Assembly (NCBI GenBank): GCA_023266355.1
Contig: JAHFQM010000006.1
Location: 62,001-126,000 of the forward strand
Length of the DNA: 64,000 bases
Direction: 5' to 3'
Origin: Aquabacterium sp.
GTDB lineage: Bacteria; Pseudomonadota; Gammaproteobacteria; Burkholderiales; Burkholderiaceae_C
Below are positions 49,298 to 58,184 of this stretch, in pieces (the stretch's first letter is position 1; every line of letters begins with the position of its first letter). The position numbers and the translations under genes were made by a program. The notes beneath the pieces are model-generated. The model saw only the letters and a list, made by a program, of their open reading frames with translations. It was not told where the DNA came from and did not search any database.

Positions 49298-49931
49298 CCT
49301 TGTGGCTGTCGTTGCCCGCTGCCATGGCCTCGGCCACGAAGCGGCACATGGGTGCGTAGTCATTCGAGAACCCCGCGTGGATCGCCCCGATGTAGGCGGG
49401 CTTGCGCTGCTCCCAACTGCTGTAGTCCAAGGGCTCGCGCCCAGCCTGCACGGCCATCACATCGGCCAGCAGGCGAGACAGGCGTCCGTTGCCTTCCCTG
49501 AATGGGTGGATCAGGATGAATTCGACGTGGGTGACGGCGATGGCCTCGGTCAGTTCGTCTGGTGTGAGTGCGCCGCATGGCGTCCACCGACTCAGGCACT
49601 GGCGATCGAAGTCGGCCAGCAGACGGGGGATTTGCCCGGAGGCGGCGAACTGAAAACCACCCTTGCCCATGTTGACCGAGCGCTCCTGCCCCGCCCATGG
49701 GTACACGTTGCCTAGCCAGAGTTGGTGCCAGTGCTTCAGATCTGCTGCGGACAGCGTGCGGTCCGGCAGTTGCTGTAACAGCACCTCGTCGTACAACTGG
49801 CTCAGGAGCAGCAACTCCAGTTCGTCCATGTCATCCGGTGTCTGGATGCCGACCAGGTTGCGCAGCACCTGGCCACCCGAACCTGGTTCGAACTCGCCTT
49901 CAGCGCCATCGACTTGATATCGGTCAGACAT
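49281..49931 (-). CDS. fic: Fic-domain protein (predicted AMP-transferase)
   Basis: A 216-residue Fic/DOC-family protein. The active-site motif HPFREGNGRLSRLLAD matches HPFx[DE]GNGRxxR fully, so the enzyme should be able to transfer AMP from ATP to a protein hydroxyl. The upstream flap region contains WHQLWLGNVYPWAGQERSVNMGKGGFQFA. No [ST]xxxE[GN] inhibitory helix is apparent within the protein, which would put it among Fic proteins silenced in trans. ATG 49931 is the start. The candidate partner is the small convergent gene. No helicase, restriction or phage genes are adjacent. Confidence 0.9.
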   Translation of the reverse strand: MSDRYQVDGAEGEFEPGSGGQVLRNLVGIQTPDDMDELELLLLSQLYDEVLLQQLPDRTLSAADLKHWHQLWLGNVYPWAGQERSVNMGKGGFQFAASGQIPRLLADFDRQCLSRWTPCGALTPDELTEAIAVTHVEFILIHPFREGNGRLSRLLADVMAVQAGREPLDYSSWEQRKPAYIGAIHAGFSNDYAPMCRFVAEAMAAGNDSHKVSEPA

Positions 49932-50023
49932 GAGCCTTCACCTTTCGCGGGTGAGTGTAGGGCTTGCTGCGCTTGCGGGCTTTGTGCCAAGCCGCGGGGG
50001 CTGGCGCGCTAAGCTGCGTTCCC

Positions 50024-50605
50024 ATGCCAAACACACCCTCTTCCTCACTGAAACTGCGGGCGGCGGCACTCGCACTGTGGGCTGTGCACGCGCAGGTCGC
50101 AGTGGCACAGCCCGTCACGCCCATCGCCACGCCCATCGTCGCGCCCATCGCCACGCTCGACGTGCCGCGCTACATGGGCACCTGGTTCGAAATCGCCAAG
50201 TACCCCAACCGTTTCCAGCGCAAATGTGTGCGCAACACCTCGGCCGCGTACGCCTTGCAGGGCGACGGCACCGTGCAGGTGGCCAACCGCTGTCGCACGG
50301 CACAGGGCGACACGATCGAAGCGATCGGCCAGGCCCGGCAAATCGGCGCCGCCACATCGCCCAAGCTGGAAGTGCGTTTCGCGCCGGCGTGGTTGTCTTT
50401 CCTGCCCATGGTCTGGGGCGATTACTGGGTCATCGACCTGGACGCGCGCTACCAGCTGGTCGCCGTGAGCGAGCCCCGCCGCGAGTTCTTGTGGGTGCTG
50501 TCGCGCACGCCGCAGGTGGACGCCCAGGCCTACGAGGCCCTGCTGGGCCGCCTCACACAGCAAGGCTTCGACACCGGCCGGCTGGAGCGCACGCCGCAGG
50601 ATTGA
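50024..50605 (+). CDS. lipocalin family protein (Blc-like)
   Basis: A 193-residue exported lipocalin. ATG 50024 gives a signal peptide (SSSLKLRAAALALWAVHAQVAVA); no lipobox Cys follows, unlike E. coli Blc, so it is probably periplasmic and soluble. Lipocalin signatures are YMGTWFEIAKYPNRFQRKCV (the GxW motif), the TIEAIGQARQ strand and FLPMVWGDYWVIDLD, then REFLWVLSRTPQ. Blc-type proteins bind lysophospholipids and fatty acids. It is followed by about 280 bp before the adhesin gene. Confidence 0.88.
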   Translation: MPNTPSSSLKLRAAALALWAVHAQVAVAQPVTPIATPIVAPIATLDVPRYMGTWFEIAKYPNRFQRKCVRNTSAAYALQGDGTVQVANRCRTAQGDTIEAIGQARQIGAATSPKLEVRFAPAWLSFLPMVWGDYWVIDLDARYQLVAVSEPRREFLWVLSRTPQVDAQAYEALLGRLTQQGFDTGRLERTPQD

Positions 50606-50884
50606 GCCCAGGGGGGCTGGCCGGGGTCTGCGCCCCCTGCGCCCCCCGTTGGCGTGACATCGTGCACGTTTGCGCCGGGGGATGCGCGGCATGTGCCTTC
50701 GGCGGGTCAAGTTTCGAACTGAAAAAACCGATAACCGAAGCGTTGAGCAGAGATGGGACAAGGCTGCGTGCCGCAGTCCCAGGCTTGACGCCCGGTGAGG
50801 CGTGCAAGGAGGCACGATCCGGCGCAGTGTGTGGCCCTTGGATGGACCGATCTCCTTGCACAAGCATGCAAGCAGGAGTTCGCC

Positions 50885-53800
50885 ATGCACGCCTCGATGA
50901 ACCGCGTCTATCGACTGATCTGGTCGGAACACACCCAGGCCTGGGTGCCCGTCGCCGAAAGTCGGCCCGCGCGAGGCAAGCAAGGCCGTGCCGGACGCCT
51001 GTCAACGCTGGCGGCGGGTGTGTTGGCCCTGGCCGGCACCGCCGCCTGGGCGGGCGCGCCTTTGCCCACCGGGGGGCAGATCACCCAGGGGCAGGGCAGC
51101 ATCGGCCAAAGTGGCAGCACCCTGACCGTGAACCAGGGCAGCCAACGCCTGGTGACGAACTGGGACAGTTTCAACATCGGGGCCGGCCAGACGGTGAGGT
51201 TCGTGCAGCCCTCGGCCACGGCCGTGGCCCTGAACCGGGTGACGGGCAGCGAGGCCTCCAGCATCCAGGGGCAGTTGCTGGCCAATGGCCAGGTCTACCT
51301 GCTCAATCCGAATGGCGTGCTGTTTGGCGCCGGCGCCCGGGTGGACACCGCGGGGCTGCTCGCTTCGACCTTGTCCATGAGCGATGCCGATTTCATGGCG
51401 GGCCGCGTGCACTTGGTGGGTGAGAGCCTGGCGTCGGTGCGCAACGAGGGCGCCATCGTGGCGCGCGAGCGTGGGATGGTGGCGCTGATCGCCGCACAGG
51501 TGGTGAACACCGGCAGCATCCAGGCCGATGGGGGCGCCGTGGCCTTGGCGTCCGGCCAGGATGTGACGCTGGACGTGGGCGGCAGCGTGCTGCTGCAGGT
51601 CAGCAAGGGCGCGCTCGATGGGCTGATCGCCAACGGCGGCGTTGTCCAGGCCGATGGCGGTCGGATCTGGATGACCGCCCAAGCGGCAGATGCCTTGAGC
51701 CGCTCGGTGATCAACCAGACGGGCGTGCTGCGCGCGCGCACGCTGAGTTCCGGCGCCAGCGGCGAGATCCTGCTGCTGGGCGACATGGCGCATGGCCAGT
51801 TGACCGTGGGCGGGGAGATCGACGCGACGGCGCCCGTGGCCGGCAACGGCGGGCAGATCGAGACGTCCGCGGCCCATGTGGACACCTTGCAAGGGCTGAA
51901 TGTGCAGGCGGGGGCCCGCTCCGGCCTGGGCGGCACCTGGCTGATCGACCCCTTCGACTACGTCATCAACGCGACGGCGGCGGGCAACATCGTCACCTCG
52001 CTCAATGGCGGCACCAGCGTGACGGTGAGCACCCAGTCCAGCAACGCGAGCTATGGCGGCGGGGCCTCGGGCAGCGGCGACATCACGGTGTCCAGCGCCA
52101 TCGCCAAGACCAGCGGAGGCAACGCCACGCTGACGCTGCGTGCCGATCGCAGCATTTACGTCAACAGCGCCATCACGTCCACCAGCGGCCAGCTGGGCAT
52201 CACGCTGAGCGCGGCGAACAACGCCAGCAGCGCGCTCGGCGGGGTGAGCGTCGCGGCCAACCTGGCGTCCAACGGCGGGCGCATCCTCATTGGGGGAGCT
52301 GGGGGCAACAAGACCTCGGCCACCAGCTACGGCATTGGCTATGCCTTGAACACCGCCAGCGGCGCGCCCGCGGTGCAGATCGGCCGGAACGTGTCGATCA
52401 CCTCCGGCGGTGGTGACATCACCCTCAATGGGCGCAGCACGGCCACGAACAGCGGCTCTTATTCCGCGACGGAAGGCGGCATCTACGTGCTGTCCGGGGC
52501 CACCGTGGACACGGGCGGCGGCACGCTCTACATGAGCGGCGTCAGTGGCGGGCCGGGCAGCGGCACCAACTACGACAAGGTGTTCGGCTTCGGGGTCGAG
52601 GCCAACTCCGGCACGGTCACCACCTTCAAGACGTCCAGCACCAGTGGCGCCATCGTGGTGGACGCGCAGAACCTGGCGGACCCGCTCGGGGCACTGGGCC
52701 TGGTCAACAACGGCAGCCAGGCGCGCGTGCAGTTCTGGGCACCCAGCGTGGCCCACATGCTGTTCCGCATCAACGGCAACAACAAGTCCACCGTGTTCAC
52801 GCAGAGCCCGCCGTGCAACCCGGGCTACCCCAACTGCGGCACCATGGTCATCCCGGGTGGCAACCAGAGCTACACCTCTGCGGGCTACAACGTGGTGAGC
52901 ATGGCGATGAACCCGCTGTACGTGTTCACCGACAGCGCGACGCGCGTGTACGACGGCAGCACCGCCGCCACGGGCCTGACGCCGACCTTCCTTGGCGGCC
53001 CTGGCGGCTTCACCATCGGCAGCCTGGGCGCACTGAGCTTCCTGACGCCGAGCAAGAACATCGGCAGCTACACCGCGTTGAGCAGCGCGGCCAGCAACCC
53101 CACCAGCTACACCAGCGGTGGCACGACCTACGCCGTGGCTTACTACAGCCAGGGCACGTACACGATCACGCCGAAGACGATCAGCAGCTTCACGGCGGGC
53201 AACAAGGTGTACGACGGCACCACGGCGGCCAACGTCACGGGCAGCGGCATCGTCGGCAGCGATGCGGTCACCGTCAGTGCCACCGGGGGCTTTGCCTCGG
53301 CGGGCGTGGGCAACGGCATCACCGTGAACGTGTCGGGGGTGAGCTTGACGGGGGCCGATGCGGGCAACTACATCGTGTCTGGTGGCGGCAGCATCACCAC
53401 CACCGCCAACATCACACCGGCCCCGCTGACCGTGACAGCCAGCAACGCCAGCAAGACCTACGATGGCCTGGGCTACAGCGGTGGCAATGGCGTGAGCTAC
53501 AGCGGCTTCGTCAATGGCGAAAACAGCAGCGTGCTGAGCGGCAGCCTGAGCTATGGCGGCAGCGGCCAGGGGGCGGTCAACGCCGGCACCTACACGATCG
53601 TGCCGTCCGGCCTGACGGTCGGCAGCAACTACAGCATCGCTTACGTGAACGGTTCGCTGACGGTCAACCCGGCGACGCTGACCTACACGGCCGGCGCGGC
53701 CACGCGCACCTACGGCGCCAGCAACCCGGGCCTCAGTGGCACGGTCACGGGCTTCGTCCATGGCGAGACGCTGGCCAGCGCCACGACGGGCACCCTCAGC

Positions 53801-55417
53801 TTTGCCACCACGGCCACGGGCAGCAGCGCGGTGGGCGGCTACGCCATCAACGGCAGTGGCGTGAGTGCGAACAACGGCAACTACACCTTCGTGCAGGCCG
53901 CGGGCAATGGCAGCGCCTTGGGCGTCACGCCCGCGACGCTGACGGTGACGGCCAGCAACGCCAGCAAGACCTACGACGGCCTGGGCTACAGCGGTGGCAA
54001 TGGCGTGAGCTACAGCGGCTTCGTCAATGGCGAGAGCAGCAGCGTTGTTTCGGGCACCTTGGGCTACAGCGGCACCAGCCAGGGCGCGCTCAACGTGGGC
54101 ACGTACAGCATCGTGCCCTCGGGCCTGAGCGCCGGCAACTACAGCATCAGCTACGGCAATGGCACGCTGAGCGTGAGCCCGGCCACGCTGACCTACACGG
54201 CCAATGCGGCCAGCCGCACCTACGGCGCCAGCAACCCGAGTCTCAGCGGCACGGTCACCGGCTTCGTCCACGGCGAGACGCTGGCCAGCGCCACGACGGG
54301 CACCCTCGGCTTTGCCACCACGGCCACGGGCAGCAGCCCTGTGGGCAGTTACGCCATCAACGGCAGTGGCGTGAGCGCGAACAACGGCAACTACACCTTC
54401 GTGCAGGCCGCGGGCAATGGCAGCGCCTTGGGCGTCACGCCCGCGACGCTCACGGTGACGGCCAGCAACGCCAGCAAGACCTACGACGGCCTGGGCTACA
54501 GCGGTGGCAATGGCGTGAGCTACAGCGGCTTCGTCAATGGCGAGAGCAACAGCGTCGTGTCAGGCACCTTGGGCTATGGCGGCACCAGCCAGGGTGCGGT
54601 CAACGCAGGCAGCTACGCCATCGCGCCTTCGGGCCTGAGCGCCAGCAACTACAGCATCGTGTACGGCCAAGGCACCTTGACCATCGACCCGGCCGTTCTG
54701 GCCATCATCACCGGCAACCTGACCGGCACGGTGAGCAAGGCCTACAACGGCAACAACGTGGCCACGCTGAACAGCAGCAACTACCTGCTGAGCGGCTGGC
54801 TCGGCCTGGATGGCGCCACGGTGACCAAGACAACCGGCACCTACGACAACGCCAACGCGGGCGTCGGCAAGACCGTGACCGTGAGCCTGAACCGCAGCGA
54901 TTTCGCGGCACTCGGCAGCACCAACCTGAACAACTACCAGCTGCCCACGTCGGCACTGGGCAACGTGGGCACCATCACGCCGGCACCTGCGCCGGTGCCG
55001 GTGCCGGTGCAGACCGCGGTGAGCCAGGTCCTGCCCGTGGTGGACCAGTTCCTGCCCAAGACGGCCCCTGTGCCCAATTTCCCTGACAACGCGGTGCCCG
55101 CGCTGGGGCCAACACCGCAGACCGTCATGGGCGGCAACCTCAACTACGTGAGCGTCAGTGGGAACGCACCGGTCGTGTCGAGCACGCCGAACCTGGCCCC
55201 GGCCGATGGCGCAGGCTCGCCGGTCACCTTGGCTGGCAGCACCTTGCCCGGCAGCGTGCAGACCGAAGGCAGTGTCGGCGGTGTGCGGTCGCGCATCGCC
55301 CGCCAAGGCGTGGCAGCCACGGCTGTGCCCAGCGCCAACGGGCCGCTCGACATCTTCGTGGTCGATGGCGGGATCAACCTCGGTCTGAGCAGCAGCCAGC
55401 CCGCTGCATCACGCTGA
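50885..55417 (+). CDS. two-partner secretion adhesin (TpsA) with MBG/YDG repeats
   Basis: A 1510-residue filamentous-haemagglutinin-like exoprotein. ATG 50885 follows AGGAG. An extended signal peptide (MNRVYRLIWSEHTQAWVPVAE, then LAAGVLALAGTAAWAGA) marks Type Vb secretion. The TPS domain (about 60-300) contains ITQGQGSIGQSGSTLTVNQ, WDSFNIGAGQTVRF and the NPNG motif (YLLNPNGVLFG, about 141-144). A beta-helix region follows to about 670, then eight or so MBG/YDG-type repeats (KVYDGTTAANV, KTYDGLGYSGG, RTYGASN) to about 1300, and a Pro-rich C-terminus. The 280 bp upstream has a stem-loop around 50755-50783 but no gene. The transporter gene follows after 39 bp. Confidence 0.9.
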   Translation: MHASMNRVYRLIWSEHTQAWVPVAESRPARGKQGRAGRLSTLAAGVLALAGTAAWAGAPLPTGGQITQGQGSIGQSGSTLTVNQGSQRLVTNWDSFNIGAGQTVRFVQPSATAVALNRVTGSEASSIQGQLLANGQVYLLNPNGVLFGAGARVDTAGLLASTLSMSDADFMAGRVHLVGESLASVRNEGAIVARERGMVALIAAQVVNTGSIQADGGAVALASGQDVTLDVGGSVLLQVSKGALDGLIANGGVVQADGGRIWMTAQAADALSRSVINQTGVLRARTLSSGASGEILLLGDMAHGQLTVGGEIDATAPVAGNGGQIETSAAHVDTLQGLNVQAGARSGLGGTWLIDPFDYVINATAAGNIVTSLNGGTSVTVSTQSSNASYGGGASGSGDITVSSAIAKTSGGNATLTLRADRSIYVNSAITSTSGQLGITLSAANNASSALGGVSVAANLASNGGRILIGGAGGNKTSATSYGIGYALNTASGAPAVQIGRNVSITSGGGDITLNGRSTATNSGSYSATEGGIYVLSGATVDTGGGTLYMSGVSGGPGSGTNYDKVFGFGVEANSGTVTTFKTSSTSGAIVVDAQNLADPLGALGLVNNGSQARVQFWAPSVAHMLFRINGNNKSTVFTQSPPCNPGYPNCGTMVIPGGNQSYTSAGYNVVSMAMNPLYVFTDSATRVYDGSTAATGLTPTFLGGPGGFTIGSLGALSFLTPSKNIGSYTALSSAASNPTSYTSGGTTYAVAYYSQGTYTITPKTISSFTAGNKVYDGTTAANVTGSGIVGSDAVTVSATGGFASAGVGNGITVNVSGVSLTGADAGNYIVSGGGSITTTANITPAPLTVTASNASKTYDGLGYSGGNGVSYSGFVNGENSSVLSGSLSYGGSGQGAVNAGTYTIVPSGLTVGSNYSIAYVNGSLTVNPATLTYTAGAATRTYGASNPGLSGTVTGFVHGETLASATTGTLSFATTATGSSAVGGYAINGSGVSANNGNYTFVQAAGNGSALGVTPATLTVTASNASKTYDGLGYSGGNGVSYSGFVNGESSSVVSGTLGYSGTSQGALNVGTYSIVPSGLSAGNYSISYGNGTLSVSPATLTYTANAASRTYGASNPSLSGTVTGFVHGETLASATTGTLGFATTATGSSPVGSYAINGSGVSANNGNYTFVQAAGNGSALGVTPATLTVTASNASKTYDGLGYSGGNGVSYSGFVNGESNSVVSGTLGYGGTSQGAVNAGSYAIAPSGLSASNYSIVYGQGTLTIDPAVLAIITGNLTGTVSKAYNGNNVATLNSSNYLLSGWLGLDGATVTKTTGTYDNANAGVGKTVTVSLNRSDFAALGSTNLNNYQLPTSALGNVGTITPAPAPVPVPVQTAVSQVLPVVDQFLPKTAPVPNFPDNAVPALGPTPQTVMGGNLNYVSVSGNAPVVSSTPNLAPADGAGSPVTLAGSTLPGSVQTEGSVGGVRSRIARQGVAATAVPSANGPLDIFVVDGGINLGLSSSQPAASR
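53426..54700 (+). repeat. about 510-bp tandem repeat inside the adhesin gene
   Basis: The unit starting CTGACNGTGACNGCCAGCAA occurs at 53426, 53939 and 54449, spaced 513 and 510 bp. Each full unit encodes one YDG module (KTYDGLGYSGGNGVSYSGF) and one MBG module (RTYGASN...GTVTGFVHGETLAS). Copies are nearly identical at DNA level, so recombination between them could change the adhesin length. Confidence 0.9.
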
Positions 55418-55456
55418 ACCCTGGCCAAACCACCCCATCAGACCGAGAACCTGACC

Positions 55457-57100
55457 ATGCGAGCCCGCCGCGTTTCTTCCACCCTGTGCCTCAGCCTCCT
55501 GTGCCAACTGGCCTGGGCCGCCCCGGAGTTGCAGGGCCCGACCCCGCCTGCCCCGCAAGCGGCGGACCCCGCTGCCGTGCCCCAGGCGGCGGCACGGCCT
55601 GCGCTGCCGTCGAGCGCCTTGTCGGAAGGCGGCCGCGTGCGGGTGCAGCGGCTGTCGTTGCAGGGGTGCCAGGCCATCGCCTGCGACACGCTGATCGCCA
55701 GCTTGGGCGACTTGCCGCAGGAGGCCCTGAGCCTGGCCGAGATCGAAGCGCTGGCCCAGCGCCTGGCCGACGCCTACAAGCGTGCCGGCTATCCCTTTGC
55801 GCAGGTGCTGATCCCGCCGCAGCGCATCACCGATGGCACTTTGCAGCTGCGCGTGCTGGAAGGCGCGCTGGGGCGCACCACCGTGCAGGGCACAGACCCC
55901 CTGGCCCAGGGCGCCCAGCCATTCCTGGATGCCGGTCTGCCCTTGAGCGAGGCCCTCCGCGAGGACCGGCTGGAGCGCACCATGCTGCTGATCGACGACC
56001 AGCCAGGCTTCAAGCTGCGGCCCGTGCTGCGGCCGGGCCAGGGCGTGGGCGAAAGCGATTTGCTGGCCCAGGTCAGCCGGCAGAACCGGGTGTCGGGCGA
56101 CATCGGTTTGGACAACACCGGCAACCGCAGCACGGGCGTGCACCGCCTGAAGGCCGCGCTGAACATCAACAGCCCCTTTGTTTTTGGCGACCGCGTGGCC
56201 ATCAACGCCCTGACCACCGATGCCAACATGTGGCTGGGCGCGGTGAGCTACGAGCGACCCTTGGGCGCGCAAGGCTGGCGCGGGCAGGTGGGCGCCTCAC
56301 GCACCAGCTACACCCTGGGCGGGGCCTTCAGCGCGCTGGGTGCGCACGGCACCGCGGACGCCGTCACGCTCAAGGCCAGCTACCCGGTGCTGCGCTCCCA
56401 ATCGGCCAACCTGCTGACTTCGGTGAGCGTGCAGCACAAGGCGCTGCAGGACAGCTACGACAGCGTGGGCCTGGTGCGTGACAAGTCGAGCGAGCTCGTG
56501 ACCGTCGGTGCCCAGTTCGACCGCCGCGATGCCTGGCTTGGCGGTGGCGTCACCTACGGCCAGCTCAGCTTCACCCACGGCACCTTGCACCTGGACAGCG
56601 CTTCCCTGGACCTCGACCGCAGCAGCGCCCGCACGGCTGGCGGCTTCGGCAAGTTCAACCTCGACCTGGCCCGCATCCAGAAACTGGCCGGGGCCTGGAG
56701 CCTGTACGCGCGGGTGTCCGCCCAATGGACCCAGGGCAACCTGGATTCCTCCGAAAAGTACGGCCTGGGCGGCTTCCTGGGGGTGCGCGCCTACCCGATG
56801 GGCGAAGGCACGGGCGACCGTGGCTGGCTGGGGCAAAGCGAGTTGCGCTACACCATGGGAGAGCTCACCACCTTCTTGCTGGCCGATGTGGGCCAGATGT
56901 CGGTCAATGCCCAGCCCTGGGACAGCAGCAGCCGGCATCGGCGCTCGATCGCCGGCGCCGGTGCGGGCCTGCGTTGGGGCCAGGCGGGTTGGACCATCGA
57001 GGCGCTGGTCTCTGCGCGGGTGCGCGGCCACGCCGCACAGGCCGAAGTGCCTGACCGCCCGATGCGGGCCTGGCTCTCGCTCGGCTACCGCTTCGACTGA
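55457..57100 (+). CDS. two-partner secretion outer-membrane transporter (TpsB, ShlB/FhaC family)
   Basis: A 547-residue Omp85-superfamily protein that exports its TpsA partner. A signal peptide (SSTLCLSLLCQLAWA) leads into a Pro-rich linker, two POTRA domains (about 50-200: VRVQRLSLQGCQAIA, GYPFAQVLIPPQRITDGTLQLRVLEG) and a 16-strand barrel. The conserved motif VRAYPMGEGTGD lies near residue 440 (usual form VRGY), and the last residue pattern is LSLGYRFD with a terminal-strand signature. It follows its tpsA gene by 39 bp and overlaps none. Confidence 0.92.
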   Translation: MRARRVSSTLCLSLLCQLAWAAPELQGPTPPAPQAADPAAVPQAAARPALPSSALSEGGRVRVQRLSLQGCQAIACDTLIASLGDLPQEALSLAEIEALAQRLADAYKRAGYPFAQVLIPPQRITDGTLQLRVLEGALGRTTVQGTDPLAQGAQPFLDAGLPLSEALREDRLERTMLLIDDQPGFKLRPVLRPGQGVGESDLLAQVSRQNRVSGDIGLDNTGNRSTGVHRLKAALNINSPFVFGDRVAINALTTDANMWLGAVSYERPLGAQGWRGQVGASRTSYTLGGAFSALGAHGTADAVTLKASYPVLRSQSANLLTSVSVQHKALQDSYDSVGLVRDKSSELVTVGAQFDRRDAWLGGGVTYGQLSFTHGTLHLDSASLDLDRSSARTAGGFGKFNLDLARIQKLAGAWSLYARVSAQWTQGNLDSSEKYGLGGFLGVRAYPMGEGTGDRGWLGQSELRYTMGELTTFLLADVGQMSVNAQPWDSSSRHRRSIAGAGAGLRWGQAGWTIEALVSARVRGHAAQAEVPDRPMRAWLSLGYRFD

Positions 57101-57117
57101 ACCCAGGGGCTTCAGCC

Positions 57118-58083
57118 TCAGCGCCCCCGCCGCTTCCACCCCTGTGCTGCAGCGGCCAGTTCCTTGTCGCTGAGCACATGGCCCGCGCCGTCCTGCAGTT
57201 GCTGGACGGCCAGGTCGATGAAGGCGCGCACCCGCTTGGGCAGTGCCGCGCGGCTGCCGTAGTAGATGTGCAGGCCGATGTGCGCGCTGACGTGCGGCAG
57301 CAGCAGCGGCACCAGGCGCCCGGCGCGGATGTGCGCGGCCGCCGAGAAATTGGCCAGTTGCCCGATGACCTGACCGGCCAGCACGGCCTGCAGCTCCAGC
57401 TCGGTGTCGTTGGTCGAGAGCGCTGGCGGCATCTGGCGCTGCATGACCTCGCCGTCCACGCGCAGGTACCAGGGCAGCACGCTGCCCTGGGTCGGGTGGC
57501 GGAAGACGCTGCAGCGGTGCGCCGCCAGCTCGTCCAGCGTCCGCGGCACGCCGTGGCGTTGCAGGTAGTCGGGCGAGGCGCAGACGATCAGCTGCACGGG
57601 GAACAGGCGCCGGCCGATCACGCCGTCTTCCGGCGCGGGGCCGATGCGGAAGCCGACGTCCACGCGGTCTTGCACCCAGTTGCCGATGCCATCGTCCAGC
57701 TGCACATCGGGCTGGATGTCCGGGTGCTGGCGGCAGAAGGCGTCCAGCAAGGGCATGAGGACGGGCGCGAAGGAGGATTTCGGCCCGACGATGCGCAGCG
57801 GCCCGGCGATGTCGTCCTTGCTCTCGCGGGCCAGCAGCAGGGCGCGGTCCAGGGCGGCGAGGGCGGGCTGGGTGTTCTCCAGGAACTGCCGGCCTTCTTC
57901 GGTGAGCGCCAGGCTGCGGGTCGTGCGGTGCAGCAGCCGCACGCCGAGGTGCTGCTCCAGCTGGGCGATGGCCTGGCTGGCCGCCTGTGGCGTCACGCCC
58001 TGCGACAGCGCTGCCTGGCGGATGCTGCCCAGCTCGACGGCCTTGGCGAAGGTGGCGATGCCACGGATTTTCTGCTTGAACAT
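57118..58083 (-). CDS. LysR-family transcriptional regulator
   Basis: A 321-residue LysR-type regulator. The winged helix-turn-helix is at the N-terminus: IATFAKAVELGSIRQAALSQGVTPQAASQAIAQLEQHLG, followed by TRSLALTEEGRQFL. The effector domain starts near residue 90 (GPLRIVGPKSSFAPVLMP). ATG 58083 (MFKQKIRGI) is preferred to the earlier in-frame start. It diverges from the SDR gene across about 100 bp, the usual layout for a LysR protein controlling its neighbour, so the SDR-dehydrogenase pair is its probable target. Confidence 0.92.
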   Translation of the reverse strand: MFKQKIRGIATFAKAVELGSIRQAALSQGVTPQAASQAIAQLEQHLGVRLLHRTTRSLALTEEGRQFLENTQPALAALDRALLLARESKDDIAGPLRIVGPKSSFAPVLMPLLDAFCRQHPDIQPDVQLDDGIGNWVQDRVDVGFRIGPAPEDGVIGRRLFPVQLIVCASPDYLQRHGVPRTLDELAAHRCSVFRHPTQGSVLPWYLRVDGEVMQRQMPPALSTNDTELELQAVLAGQVIGQLANFSAAAHIRAGRLVPLLLPHVSAHIGLHIYYGSRAALPKRVRAFIDLAVQQLQDGAGHVLSDKELAAAAQGWKRRGR

Positions 58084-58184
58084 GGACGGCAGTATCAAGC
58101 AATGCTTGTCAAAGGTTCAAGCGATGGCGGCCTATTCAGGCATCCGTCGACCTCCTAAAGTCGGTGGTTTGGAGGGCCGAAGGC

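Noticed and set aside
50606..50884. Possible riboswitch (cyclic di-GMP type) before the adhesin gene
   Set aside because: There is a stem-loop near 50755-50783, but the conserved core bases of known cyclic di-GMP aptamers are not present in order.
51002..54271. Long open frame (over 1000 codons) on the strand opposite the adhesin gene
   Set aside because: It is Arg/His/Ala/Val-rich, mirrors the codon bias of the adhesin repeats and has no recognisable domain. The adhesin frame has signal, TPS domain and repeats.
52813..55086. Gln/Arg/His-rich frame inside the adhesin gene in another phase
   Set aside because: Product of the DNA repeats read out of frame; no start context and no family.
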